From assembly GCF_000025725.1 (NCBI RefSeq), contig NC_013943.1, positions 558,001 to 622,000 of the forward strand: DNA of 64,000 nucleotides, given 5' to 3'. Shown here one piece after another: positions 55,217-63,118 of this stretch. Below the pieces are notes generated by a model. It made no database searches. It was not told the origin of the DNA and saw only the letters and a list, made by a program, of their open reading frames with translations. Each line of letters begins with the position of its first letter. Position 1 is the first letter of the stretch. The DNA is from Denitrovibrio acetiphilus DSM 12809 (lineage in GTDB: Bacteria; Chrysiogenota; Deferribacteres; Deferribacterales; Geovibrionaceae). Position numbers and translations under genes: made by a program.

Positions 55217-55222
55217 TGAGTT

Positions 55223-55504
55223 ATGATAATTAACTTCGCTGATAAAGAGACCGAAAAACTGTTTTTGACTGGCTCCAACAGAAAGCTCCTTCAGAGCATT
55301 ATCAAGAGAGCATGTCAAATGCTTGATATTCTTGATAAGACTATTAAGGTGGAATACCCGATGTCGCCACCCAGTTACAGGCTCCACAGCCTCAGCGGAG
55401 ACCTTCAGGGTTTCTGGAGCATCAGCATAAACATGCAATGGCGTATCATCTTCCGTTTTAAAGATGTAGATGCCTACGATGTTAAAATTACAGACTACCA
55501 TTAG
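55223..55504 (+). CDS. higB: HigB-family RelE-like toxin
   Basis: A 93-residue protein of the HigB/RelE superfamily: G-S-N-R-K-L near residue 18, then Y-R-L-H-S-L-S-G-D-L-Q-G-F-W-S-I-S-I, R-I-I-F-R-F and Y-D-V-K-I-T-D-Y-H at the end. It is a ribosome-dependent mRNA endonuclease. Full length, followed after 12 bp by the antitoxin gene. Confidence 0.92.
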   Translation: MIINFADKETEKLFLTGSNRKLLQSIIKRACQMLDILDKTIKVEYPMSPPSYRLHSLSGDLQGFWSISINMQWRIIFRFKDVDAYDVKITDYH

Positions 55505-55516
55505 GAGGCATTTACT

Positions 55517-55819
55517 GTGTTTGATAGAAGCAAAATAACAAGAGAATTGAGCCACCCCGGGGAAATACTTAAAGATATTTATATAGCCGACACCCCCGGA
55601 CTCACACAGCAGAAGCTTGCTTACGCTCTCGGTGTATCTTTTCGTACTATTAATCAGATTTGTAATAAGCACAGAGGTGTGACACCAGAGGTTGCTGTCA
55701 GGCTGGCAAAATATTTTAACACTAGCCCAGAACTCTGGCTTAACCTGCAGATGTCCTACGATCTTCAGAAAGCAGAGCGCACAGTTGATGTTAGCAATAT
55801 AAAACCTATGGCGGTGTGA
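55517..55819 (+). CDS. higA: HigA-family XRE antitoxin
   Basis: A 100-residue antitoxin: S-H-P-G-E-I-L-K-D near residue 12, helix-turn-helix L-T-Q-Q-K-L-A-Y-A-L-G-V-S-F-R-T-I-N, and R-L-A-K-Y-F-N-T-S-P-E-L-W-L-N-L-Q, all typical for HigA/VapI. GTG 55517 is the start, with AGGAGG eight bases before. HigA neutralises HigB and binds the upstream operator. Confidence 0.92.
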   Translation: MFDRSKITRELSHPGEILKDIYIADTPGLTQQKLAYALGVSFRTINQICNKHRGVTPEVAVRLAKYFNTSPELWLNLQMSYDLQKAERTVDVSNIKPMAV

Positions 55820-55827
55820 TTCTACGC

Positions 55828-56511
55828 TCATGCTATCACCTCAATAATAATTCGCTCCGAAAGCTCATCTGAGAGGCTTTTAATGGTGCCTCTTGGTATG
55901 TGATTGGTAGACTGGATAATGGAGCGTCCGCCAACTATTCTGTGGACACAGCGGACAGAGTAACCCTGTTCTTCAAAGAGTTTTTCTACTAGTTTGCGGC
56001 TGGTGAGGCTCAGAGTAAAAACCACATCATCAGCTAATTTTTCAGTGCCGATGACAAGACTCCTGATCTCTTGCCCAATCTGGAAAGTGCCCCTCATCTT
56101 CGGCGTGATATGCATCTTATGAAGAACACCTGTAACCCTGTAATTCACTCCCAGATAGACATTCAGCAGAACGTTCTCGGCGGAGACCTCCCGAACCTCA
56201 CCTTTTACGAGTGAGTTCATAAATGACTTTAGATAGATTTCTTTACGGTGATTCCCGAAATTGAAATATTCAGTATTCAAAATGGAGGCAAGTGTGGTTA
56301 CATCATGCTTTTTGAGAACTATCTCACGCTCGATACCGTCTGCTCTGTACTGCCTCAGATTCAGACCTTCGTCAGATATCGAACACACAGTGGGCGAGCC
56401 GTATTTTTCGCTGTAATATCCTTCCAGCACAGAGCATATGATCTGCCTAACTTCTTCTGCGGTTATCCCGTGAATGCCGGATATATCCGAAATATAGCTC
56501 TCTAACCACAT
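55828..56511 (-). CDS. NusA-like RNA-binding protein (tentative)
   Basis: A 227-residue protein with a pattern recalling the NusA N-terminal/S1/KH region: I-C-S-V-L-E-x-Y-Y-S-E-K-Y-G early; V-T-G-V-L-H-K-M in a beta segment; G-Q-E-I-R-S-L-V-I-G; F-T-L-S-L-T-S-R-K-L-V-E-K-L-F-E-E-Q followed by a G-G-R-S-I-I-Q-S. In NusA the matching stretch reads L-S-R-T-x-x-x-x-L-x-x-L-F. An element-borne NusA-like protein could act as an antitermination factor for long transfer operons. Tentative, by resemblance only. Confidence 0.4.
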   Translation of the reverse strand: MWLESYISDISGIHGITAEEVRQIICSVLEGYYSEKYGSPTVCSISDEGLNLRQYRADGIEREIVLKKHDVTTLASILNTEYFNFGNHRKEIYLKSFMNSLVKGEVREVSAENVLLNVYLGVNYRVTGVLHKMHITPKMRGTFQIGQEIRSLVIGTEKLADDVVFTLSLTSRKLVEKLFEEQGYSVRCVHRIVGGRSIIQSTNHIPRGTIKSLSDELSERIIIEVIA

Positions 56512-56696
56512 CTTTCAGACCCTCGGTGTATCCTGAGGCTCGACACAACAATGGCGGTGATTTCCTCATAAGCTGGCTTAACATCCCCTTTGTTGATCTG
56601 CTGAGAAATCACCACGGCGCAAACAGAATCAAAAGTCTCTTTCAGATCATCATATTTTTCCTGAAGGTTCAGGAAAGCATCTTGAAAATCAGACAT
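56502..56696 (-). CDS. Small helical protein between ssb and the NusA-like gene
   Basis: A 64-residue protein of two predicted helices. Its end overlaps the next gene by 10 bp, implying coupling. The ribosome site is weak (AGAGAAC). Unknown family. Confidence 0.45.
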   Translation of the reverse strand: MSDFQDAFLNLQEKYDDLKETFDSVCAVVISQQINKGDVKPAYEEITAIVVSSLRIHRGSERCG

Positions 56697-56762
56697 CTGT
56701 AGTTCTCTTGTTTTTTCGTTTTTTAAGCACGTCAGTTTTTTCGCCTTTGTTTTTTATGTTTT

Positions 56763-57104
56763 TTATTCTGGCGAATCGCCGTCTGTGTCACCTTTCGGTG
56801 TCAGAAACTGGACGTTATGTCCGACTAAAGTTACTTTTGAATGAAAGCCTTTGTCGTCTTCCCATGAGCTGTAATCAAGCTCTCCTGTGACAAGTACGAG
56901 CTTACCCTTGGAAAGGTATTCATTACAGCTTTCCGCTGTTTTGCCAAAGACTGTAACGTCATAAAAGTCTGCTTTCTCTTTGGCAGGTTTGTTTACCGCT
57001 ACTGTGAATTTGCTGGTGATAGTGCCGTTTTTAGTCTCACCGGCTTCGGGTGACTTTGTAAGATTGCCGAGTATTGCAGCATATGAATAATATGGACTGG
57101 ACAT
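56763..57104 (-). CDS. ssb: Single-stranded DNA-binding protein
   Basis: A 113-residue OB-fold SSB: Y-A-A-I-L-G-N-L-T-K-S-P-E, T-S-K-F-T-V-A-V-N-K-P, D-F-Y-D-V-T-V-F-G-K-T-A-E and K-G-K-L-V-L-V-T-G-E-L. Short for the family, with an acidic C-terminal tail lacking the F tip. Plasmid SSBs protect single strands in transfer and can suppress SOS. AGGAGG five bases before ATG 57104 sets the start. The regulon box lies just upstream. Confidence 0.9.
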   Translation of the reverse strand: MSSPYYSYAAILGNLTKSPEAGETKNGTITSKFTVAVNKPAKEKADFYDVTVFGKTAESCNEYLSKGKLVLVTGELDYSSWEDDKGFHSKVTLVGHNVQFLTPKGDTDGDSPE

Positions 57105-57121
57105 ATCCACCTCCTTGCACT

Positions 57122-57143
57122 GTTAATAGGGTAGGGGGTAAAT
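57122..57143 (-). promoter_or_regulatory. Transfer/partition regulon box, copy 4 (ssb)
   Basis: On the minus strand: ATTTACCCCC, five bases, TATTAAC, ending 17 nt before the ssb start. It differs from the other copies at the first base and in the second block, but spacing is preserved. Confidence 0.5.
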
Positions 57144-57243
57144 CAAGAAGGGATATTTTTTTCATATTTATTTTTTGAAGCGTCAAGAGTTGTCGTTTGG
57201 TTAATTTATGATCTTCACATAATAAAGTGTGGAGGTTGCATTT

Positions 57244-59292
57244 ATGCACAACAAAATAATTCTTGCTTTTACAATGTTGATAATGCTCTTGGTCTTGGTC
57301 GCATGCGGCGGTGGAGGCGGTGGCAGCAGCAGTACAGCTCCTGTTGTTGATGACAACCAGGCAGATACTGCTCAGGTAACTTATGACGGAACAGCTGTCG
57401 CAGAAGCCTCAACTGGAACTGATGGCAGAACAGTAATCACTTCCGGTACATCCGGCAATTCATATGATATTGCTATTGAGGACAATTCAGGAAATCCTGT
57501 TGGTGATATCGACGTTTCTTTTTATGAGGATGGCGATAACGCTGTCATCTATGTTTCTGATCCTATGGGAGTGTATTCTGACTCGCTGCTTATAGGCACA
57601 CCAGCCGAACTGGCAACTGCATCAGGCAGATTTGCCCGTGCGGCCAGCAATGTGCAGCTTGGGGTAACTTTAACTCAGCGCACAGCATCAACAGTCGGCT
57701 TTACTAACAATGCTTATGATCTGTCTGACGTTTACATGGGCACTCTGTCTGAAGCTTCCAGTGTCGAATCAGGATGCTATACACCATCAGAGATTGCTGC
57801 AACCATAGAAGATTTATATACATCTTCAATGATAGGCAGCAGCTCTATTCTGATCTTTTCAGACAGCTCCACGAGCTCTGTAGCCGGAGCGGTCAAAATC
57901 AGTTCCAGCACACTGAGCAGCAGTATATCTGATGCTTTAACTGCAAAAATGGAGCACGAGAATTCGGTAACTGCGGGAGCTTTAGATTCAGAAATATTTA
58001 GACTGACATGTTATGTCCCTGATAACCATAATTTGTTTGGTGTAGTGTGTGAGGTCAAAAGAGCATCTTCTATTTGCGAGGGGACTAACAGCGCACCAGT
58101 AATAACCGGTACACCAGCTACAGCGGTCACTGCAGGTTCAGCTTATAGCTTTATCCCGGCAGCATCAGATGAAGATGGAGATACGCTGACCTTCAGCATA
58201 GTGAATAAGCCTTCATGGGCATCATTCAGCACTTCCACAGGAGAACTCTCAGGAACACCCGCAGTGAGCGATGCTGGGGCATATTCAGGGATAGTGATCA
58301 GTGCTACAGATGGTACAGATAATACTTCGCTTTCACAGTTCAGTATTACAGTTGCAGCCGGAAACTCTGCTCCTGTTATAAACGGCACTCCTGCAGCAGA
58401 AATTACAGCAGGCAATGCATACAGTTTCACTCCTACAGCTTCTGATGTGGATGATGATACTCTTACATTCAGCATAGAAAATAAGCCATCATGGGCTACT
58501 TTCAACGCTGCTACTGGTGCTTTAACAGGAACTCCAGCCACTTCGGATGAAGGGGCATATACAGGCATCGTAATATCTGTGTCTGATGGTTCAGAGACAG
58601 CATCTCTTAGCAGTTTTACTATAACTGTCAGCGTTCTGAATTCTGTTCCGACAATTTCTGGAACTCCAGAAACTACTTTGGCAGAAGGAGCTGCTTACAG
58701 CTTCACACCGACTGCGAATGATGCTGATGGCGATACCCTTACATTCAGTATAGAAAACATACCATCATGGGCATCTTTTGATACAGCTACAGGTGCACTT
58801 ACGGGCACACCAAGCTCTTCTGATGCGGGCACATACAGCTCTATTCAGATAAGTGTAGTCGATGGTAATGGCGGGGAAGCATCTCTGACGGCATTTATTA
58901 TAACAGTCACAGAACCGGCAATAACATTGTATAGGGCTGGAACAACATTTCTTGACCCTGACTTCATAGCTGTTAGCTGGCCTTACAGTGTAAGCAGCAC
59001 AGTCTCTGCGACTATATTGGGAGTCAGTTATTATACGGTAGGCACTTTTAAACTGTCAGCAGCCGGTGACAACTTTACAATCAGTTCTCTTTCTGCGGTA
59101 GATTTGAATTCTCATGTGGTTCCGTATTTTCAGAGTCTGACTGATGGGCAGGTAATAGAGCCTGGGACAGATGTTACATTCAAGCTGCTTTCACCTTTAA
59201 CAGGCGGCAGTCAGTCAAACCTGAGGTTCTATTTCACAATTCAGGAGACTGGAGAGACATTCACTTATAACGTTATTCTTCAGACTAACTAA
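57244..59292 (+). CDS. Surface lipoprotein with three Ig-like (He_PIG/cadherin-type) repeats
   Basis: A 682-residue lipoprotein: signal peptide with lipobox VACGG (Cys about residue 20), a Gly/Ser tether, an N-terminal domain to about residue 270, then three tandem repeats of about 95 residues, each with G-T-P, D-x-D-x-D-T-L-T-F-S-I-x-N and P-S-W-A-x-F. A fourth, different beta domain ends the protein. Such putative-Ig domains bind calcium and mediate adhesion. A GGAGG eight bases before ATG 57244 sets the start. Its location beside transfer genes suggests a mating aggregation or exclusion role, unproven. Confidence 0.8.
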   Translation: MHNKIILAFTMLIMLLVLVACGGGGGGSSSTAPVVDDNQADTAQVTYDGTAVAEASTGTDGRTVITSGTSGNSYDIAIEDNSGNPVGDIDVSFYEDGDNAVIYVSDPMGVYSDSLLIGTPAELATASGRFARAASNVQLGVTLTQRTASTVGFTNNAYDLSDVYMGTLSEASSVESGCYTPSEIAATIEDLYTSSMIGSSSILIFSDSSTSSVAGAVKISSSTLSSSISDALTAKMEHENSVTAGALDSEIFRLTCYVPDNHNLFGVVCEVKRASSICEGTNSAPVITGTPATAVTAGSAYSFIPAASDEDGDTLTFSIVNKPSWASFSTSTGELSGTPAVSDAGAYSGIVISATDGTDNTSLSQFSITVAAGNSAPVINGTPAAEITAGNAYSFTPTASDVDDDTLTFSIENKPSWATFNAATGALTGTPATSDEGAYTGIVISVSDGSETASLSSFTITVSVLNSVPTISGTPETTLAEGAAYSFTPTANDADGDTLTFSIENIPSWASFDTATGALTGTPSSSDAGTYSSIQISVVDGNGGEASLTAFIITVTEPAITLYRAGTTFLDPDFIAVSWPYSVSSTVSATILGVSYYTVGTFKLSAAGDNFTISSLSAVDLNSHVVPYFQSLTDGQVIEPGTDVTFKLLSPLTGGSQSNLRFYFTIQETGETFTYNVILQTN

Positions 59293-59300
59293 TTAAAATC

Positions 59301-59329
59301 TGCCCCTGATGTTTAAAATGTCAGGGGCA
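59301..59329 (+). terminator. Terminator after the Ig-repeat lipoprotein
   Basis: TGCCCCTGA and TCAGGGGCA form a perfect 9-bp stem with an 11-base loop, followed by a T-rich tail (ATCTTATT). Confidence 0.75.
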
Positions 59330-59434
59330 ATCTTATTAATCTACAAAACTATGGCAAAAATTGTCATGCTGACTTTTCGTTAAAATTGAATCATAATAAA
59401 CTGACTGAAAACTTGCACATTTGGGAGCTTGCTT

Positions 59435-60820
59435 ATGATTGATTACATTAAATTGAGCAAAACAGGAAATTTTAAATTTGGGAATAGTTTAAATGCGGTT
59501 GGTGAATTGTATTTAAATTTAGAAAATACAAAATTAACATTATATCCTGACAAAAGTTATTCTCATCAAAATATTTCAGATGTTACAGGTGTTCTTCACG
59601 ATGGTAAAAAGGTGTCTTTGATTGATTGTTTTACTCAAGGTTCTGGCACAAAAAGCATATTGATGGATGATGCTGTGCCTCCAAAGTATGAAAATCATCA
59701 TTTTATAGATATTTTTTCTAAATATATGACTTTCGGTAATCGTCATATTTGTTCATCTGAAAAAGTAATACATGAAGTTTCATTTAGTATTGATGATGCT
59801 CATAACATCTTCTATGATTTTGATGCTTATGGAGAAATTCGAAGCTCAGCCCAAGATAAAAAGGATATTATAAAAAAAGAAGAAGAAAGATTAGGAAGAA
59901 AAATTGAGTTGGGCAATGAGCCTTGGATATTTTATTACACTGGGAAATATGAGATTTTCAATGTTAATACTAAATTAGGTGTAATATCTGCTACACACAA
60001 TCCGAATATCAAGTTTCCCGGCGTACACGGTATAAGTATTATAGACTCAATAAAGCTAAACATTAGGTTTGAAACTCAAAAAACAATAAGTGACGCCATT
60101 GATAGCATATATGATTTATTAAGATTTATTGAAATAATAGCTGGCAGAAAACAAAACGTATCTGATTTAACTTTCAACTTATCAAATGATGAAGAAAAGC
60201 CAGTGCCTCTTTCGGTGTATTGGTGTATACCACCTAAAAGAAATGATGACAATGGTTCGTACATCCCTCATCCCTCAGATATTCCCATAGAGGGAGCTAC
60301 AGATTCTGAAGCTTTTGGTGCAGTACTTTCAAATTGGCTTAATAATAATGAAGATATGCGGAATGCAAGAGCTAGGTATTCTAATGTCATTTCAAAAGGT
60401 AAAAGATATGATATTGATCGTTTGGTTGGTGCTGCAAATATGTTTGATATTCTAATAAAATCAAAATCTCCACGTGAAAAAAACCTTGAAACTAAAATTA
60501 ATATAAGAGCTAAATTAATAAAAGATAAAGTAGGAAATTATTTTGAAGATTTAGATCTTGTGGTGGAACATGCTGTTAAATGCCGAAAATACTATGTGCA
60601 TGGTACAAAAACAGAAATTGATTATAACAAGAATCCAGATATGACATTATTTTTTACTGATGCCTTAGAATTTATTTTTGCTGCATCTGATTTGATTGAG
60701 TCTGGCTGGAATATGGGTAAATGGATCAAAGAAGCAAGGTCTTCAGGGCATCCTTTTGGAATGTTTCGATTTAATTATTCTTTTAATCTTGAAAAGCTAA
60801 AAAAAATAATACCTAAATAA
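59435..60820 (+). CDS. ApeA-like HEPN-domain abortive infection protein
   Basis: A 461-residue protein. Residues 1-300 resemble the ApeA N-terminal domain (beta-rich start, F-K-F-G, then D-V-T-G-V-L-H-D-G-K-K-V-S-L-I-D-C). The C-terminal part is a helical HEPN domain with the R-x4-H ribonuclease motif (R-K-Y-Y-V-H, near residues 383-388). ApeA is a single-gene anti-phage system thought to kill or halt the infected cell by RNA cleavage. ATG 59435 is chosen because GGAG lies eight bases before; TTG 59429 is inside that spacing. It is AT-rich compared with its surroundings, so probably imported. Confidence 0.72.
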   Translation: MIDYIKLSKTGNFKFGNSLNAVGELYLNLENTKLTLYPDKSYSHQNISDVTGVLHDGKKVSLIDCFTQGSGTKSILMDDAVPPKYENHHFIDIFSKYMTFGNRHICSSEKVIHEVSFSIDDAHNIFYDFDAYGEIRSSAQDKKDIIKKEEERLGRKIELGNEPWIFYYTGKYEIFNVNTKLGVISATHNPNIKFPGVHGISIIDSIKLNIRFETQKTISDAIDSIYDLLRFIEIIAGRKQNVSDLTFNLSNDEEKPVPLSVYWCIPPKRNDDNGSYIPHPSDIPIEGATDSEAFGAVLSNWLNNNEDMRNARARYSNVISKGKRYDIDRLVGAANMFDILIKSKSPREKNLETKINIRAKLIKDKVGNYFEDLDLVVEHAVKCRKYYVHGTKTEIDYNKNPDMTLFFTDALEFIFAASDLIESGWNMGKWIKEARSSGHPFGMFRFNYSFNLEKLKKIIPK

Positions 60821-60871
60821 AATTTATGACATCGTAGTTATTTCTTTGCATGAAAGGATAAAAGCGTGTAT

Positions 60872-60897
60872 ATTTATCCTTGCAGGAGAGGATAAAT
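60872..60897 (+). promoter_or_regulatory. Inverted repeat over the ribosome site of the AAA/DUF4143 gene
   Basis: ATTTATCCT and AGGATAAAT, perfect 9-bp arms, with the GGAG Shine-Dalgarno in the 8-base loop, ending at the base before ATG 60898. It could be an operator or an RNA hairpin exposing or hiding the ribosome site. A further AGGATAAA half-site lies at about 60855-60862. Confidence 0.5.
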
Positions 60898-62187
60898 ATG
60901 AGAGAGACATTTAAAACATTAATCACGGATTTTCAGGAGAGGAAGTTAAACGGCATCGTTCCCAGAGAATATAATATTCCAGTGGATAGTGACAAGATAA
61001 TATCTCTGATAGGTGTCAGGCGTTGCGGTAAGACATATATACTCTTTGACATTATCAACAAGCTCAGAGAAACCATTCAACCTGAAAATATAATCTACAT
61101 AAACTTTGAAGATGACCGTCTTTTTCCGATAGTGTCAAAAGACCTTGATGCGTTGCTGGAAGGGTACTATGAAATGTATCCTGCTAAACGTGATGAACTG
61201 GTTTATGTATTCCTTGATGAAGTCCAGAACATCCCTGAATGGGAAAGATACGTCCGCAGGATATACGACACTTTAAATGTCAGAATATTTGTCACTGGCT
61301 CGTCTTCAAAGCTTCTCAGTAAAGAGATAGCAACCTCTCTGCGTGGCAGAACTCTAACTTATGAGATATTTCCTTACTCTTTTGCTGACTTCCTGAAGGC
61401 AAAAGATATAAAAGTGAATGTTAATAGTTCCTCATCTGTGAGTCATATAAAGCATGCTCTTAATGAATTTCTCACAGACGGCAGTTTCCCAGAAACCTTG
61501 TCGCAGACACCGGATATAAAGAGACGGATACTCAGGGACTATCTAGACCTTATAGTATACAAAGATATTGTCGAAAGATATGGCGTTAAAAACAACAGCC
61601 TCCTGAAGCACATAATAAAATACAGCTTCTGCAACATTGGAACTCTGGTTAGTCTCAACAAGCTATATAATGAATTTAAGTCGCAGGGCTATAAAGTCGG
61701 TAAAGATACTGTTTTCGACTATTATTCCTACCTTGAAGATGCTTATGCTGTCTTCAGTACGCCTATATTTAGAAATAACATCAGGGAAGAGAACCGCAAC
61801 CCGAGAAAGATATACGCTGTAGATAATGGCTTTAAAGGCGTGTATGACGCATTTGTAACCAATGACTATAGCAAGCTTTATGAGAATGCCGTATTCCTGC
61901 ATCTTAGACGGCAGACACCAGAAGTTTATTATTACAGCGGTAAGCAGGAAGTTGATTTCTATTGCCGGATAGACGGCAGACAGCTTTTGGTTAATGTCAG
62001 CTACAGAATAGACAGTCACAGCACAAGAGAACGTGAAATTAACGGTCTTGTTGAAGCTATGGAATATTTCAAAATGAAAGAAGCCTATCTGATAACTGAA
62101 GATCGTGAAGAAACTATAGCCACTGGCGATAATAATATATTCGTTTTGCCTCTTTGGAAATGGCTGCTGCAATATGCTAACAACTAA
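60898..62187 (+). CDS. AAA ATPase with DUF4143 domain
   Basis: A 429-residue protein: Walker A G-V-R-R-C-G-K-T (about residues 38-45), Walker B V-F-L-D-E-V-Q-N (about 103-112), an AAA_14 domain to about 170, and C-terminal DUF4143 with Y-Y-S-G-K-Q-E-V-D-F, a nuclease-like E-V-D-F motif. The family is widespread; its function is unclear, and it often lies near TA or defence genes. The ATG 60898 is used because a GGAG site precedes it; a shorter upstream frame start at 60880 lies inside the hairpin. Confidence 0.85.
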   Translation: MRETFKTLITDFQERKLNGIVPREYNIPVDSDKIISLIGVRRCGKTYILFDIINKLRETIQPENIIYINFEDDRLFPIVSKDLDALLEGYYEMYPAKRDELVYVFLDEVQNIPEWERYVRRIYDTLNVRIFVTGSSSKLLSKEIATSLRGRTLTYEIFPYSFADFLKAKDIKVNVNSSSSVSHIKHALNEFLTDGSFPETLSQTPDIKRRILRDYLDLIVYKDIVERYGVKNNSLLKHIIKYSFCNIGTLVSLNKLYNEFKSQGYKVGKDTVFDYYSYLEDAYAVFSTPIFRNNIREENRNPRKIYAVDNGFKGVYDAFVTNDYSKLYENAVFLHLRRQTPEVYYYSGKQEVDFYCRIDGRQLLVNVSYRIDSHSTREREINGLVEAMEYFKMKEAYLITEDREETIATGDNNIFVLPLWKWLLQYANN

Positions 62188-62248
62188 TTTATAGATACTG
62201 GTGTTGGTGAATACTAGAGTTCGTTCTCAGTATTAGTCGTTTAAGGTT

Positions 62249-63118
62249 CTATGTGCAATCCACAATATTGTCGACTATACTTCTGAAAAAGTCAGGAGAC
62301 CATATTTCCAGTGCTTCAGGGTTATTAAGGAAAGGTGTGGCATCTTTTTTGGCCTGCTCAATATCTGTTTCATTAAGCTTCTCATAAAAGATATTTTTTA
62401 AATCTTCGATATGGAAACTTTTATCTTTAGTCCAGTCACCTGTCTGCACCATTCTAGCTTTCAGATGAGTCAAATTAATATTAGGGTGATTTGATACATA
62501 CCACACAAAGTCATACCAATCTCTCCCCTTGACTCTGTTTTTCCATCTGCGAAAAAGCAATGCATGCATTTTGCCAGCAAAGAGAGAAGGTAGGTCAAAA
62601 GTTTTAACACTGAATGGTGTCGGCTGGAGCAGGTATTTTGTCTCGGTGTTAAATTTACCTGGCGGGTCGGTATCGACTTCTATTTTTATCTTTATTCTCT
62701 GGCCTGATGGGATACTTCTAACAATATCTTCAGAGGCTTCTATAGTGATAAGCTCTCCTGCCGTATCGGCCTTTAGAAAAGCAGATTTTACAGCAGTATC
62801 TACAATCTTTTCTTTTAACTCTACAGAGACTTTGAAGCCGTATGATGAAAGTTCTTTCTCAAGAAAGGTACTGTATTTTTTCAGTTCAAAGTTATCATCA
62901 GGGTTTAATAGTGAGAAATCTAGGTCTTCGGAGAATCTATCTAACCCATAAAATATACGAAGAGCTGTACCTCCATAAAATGCAGCATGTTCAAAAAACT
63001 TACCACGGTAAAGGCCTAAAAGTGCGATCTCCTGCATTATCTCACGGAGTGCCTGTATATGGTCATCTGTGGTAACGCATTGATATTTATTCAGCATCTT
63101 TTCTATAGCTTTATTCAC
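62249..63118 (-). CDS. abiEii: AbiEii-family nucleotidyltransferase toxin
   Basis: A 289-residue protein of the AbiEii/DUF1814 nucleotidyltransferase family: F-Y-G-G-T-A-L-R-I-F-Y-G (about 47-58), S-E-D-L-D-F-S-L (about 63-70) and a later K-M-H-A-L-L-F-R-R motif followed by R-D-W-Y-D-F-V-W-Y. It is the toxin of type IV toxin-antitoxin systems and blocks growth by adding nucleotides to RNA. Overlaps its cognate antitoxin by 8 bp. Full length. Confidence 0.9.
   Translation of the reverse strand: MNKAIEKMLNKYQCVTTDDHIQALREIMQEIALLGLYRGKFFEHAAFYGGTALRIFYGLDRFSEDLDFSLLNPDDNFELKKYSTFLEKELSSYGFKVSVELKEKIVDTAVKSAFLKADTAGELITIEASEDIVRSIPSGQRIKIKIEVDTDPPGKFNTETKYLLQPTPFSVKTFDLPSLFAGKMHALLFRRWKNRVKGRDWYDFVWYVSNHPNINLTHLKARMVQTGDWTKDKSFHIEDLKNIFYEKLNETDIEQAKKDATPFLNNPEALEIWSPDFFRSIVDNIVDCT

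Noticed and set aside
57105-57243. Origin of transfer in the ssb/lipoprotein divergent region
   Set aside because: No inverted repeat with a recognisable nick consensus was found; position alone is insufficient.
58143-58568. Minus-strand ORF of 141 residues in the Ig-repeat lipoprotein gene
   Set aside because: It mirrors the repeat structure of the sense gene and is explained by it.
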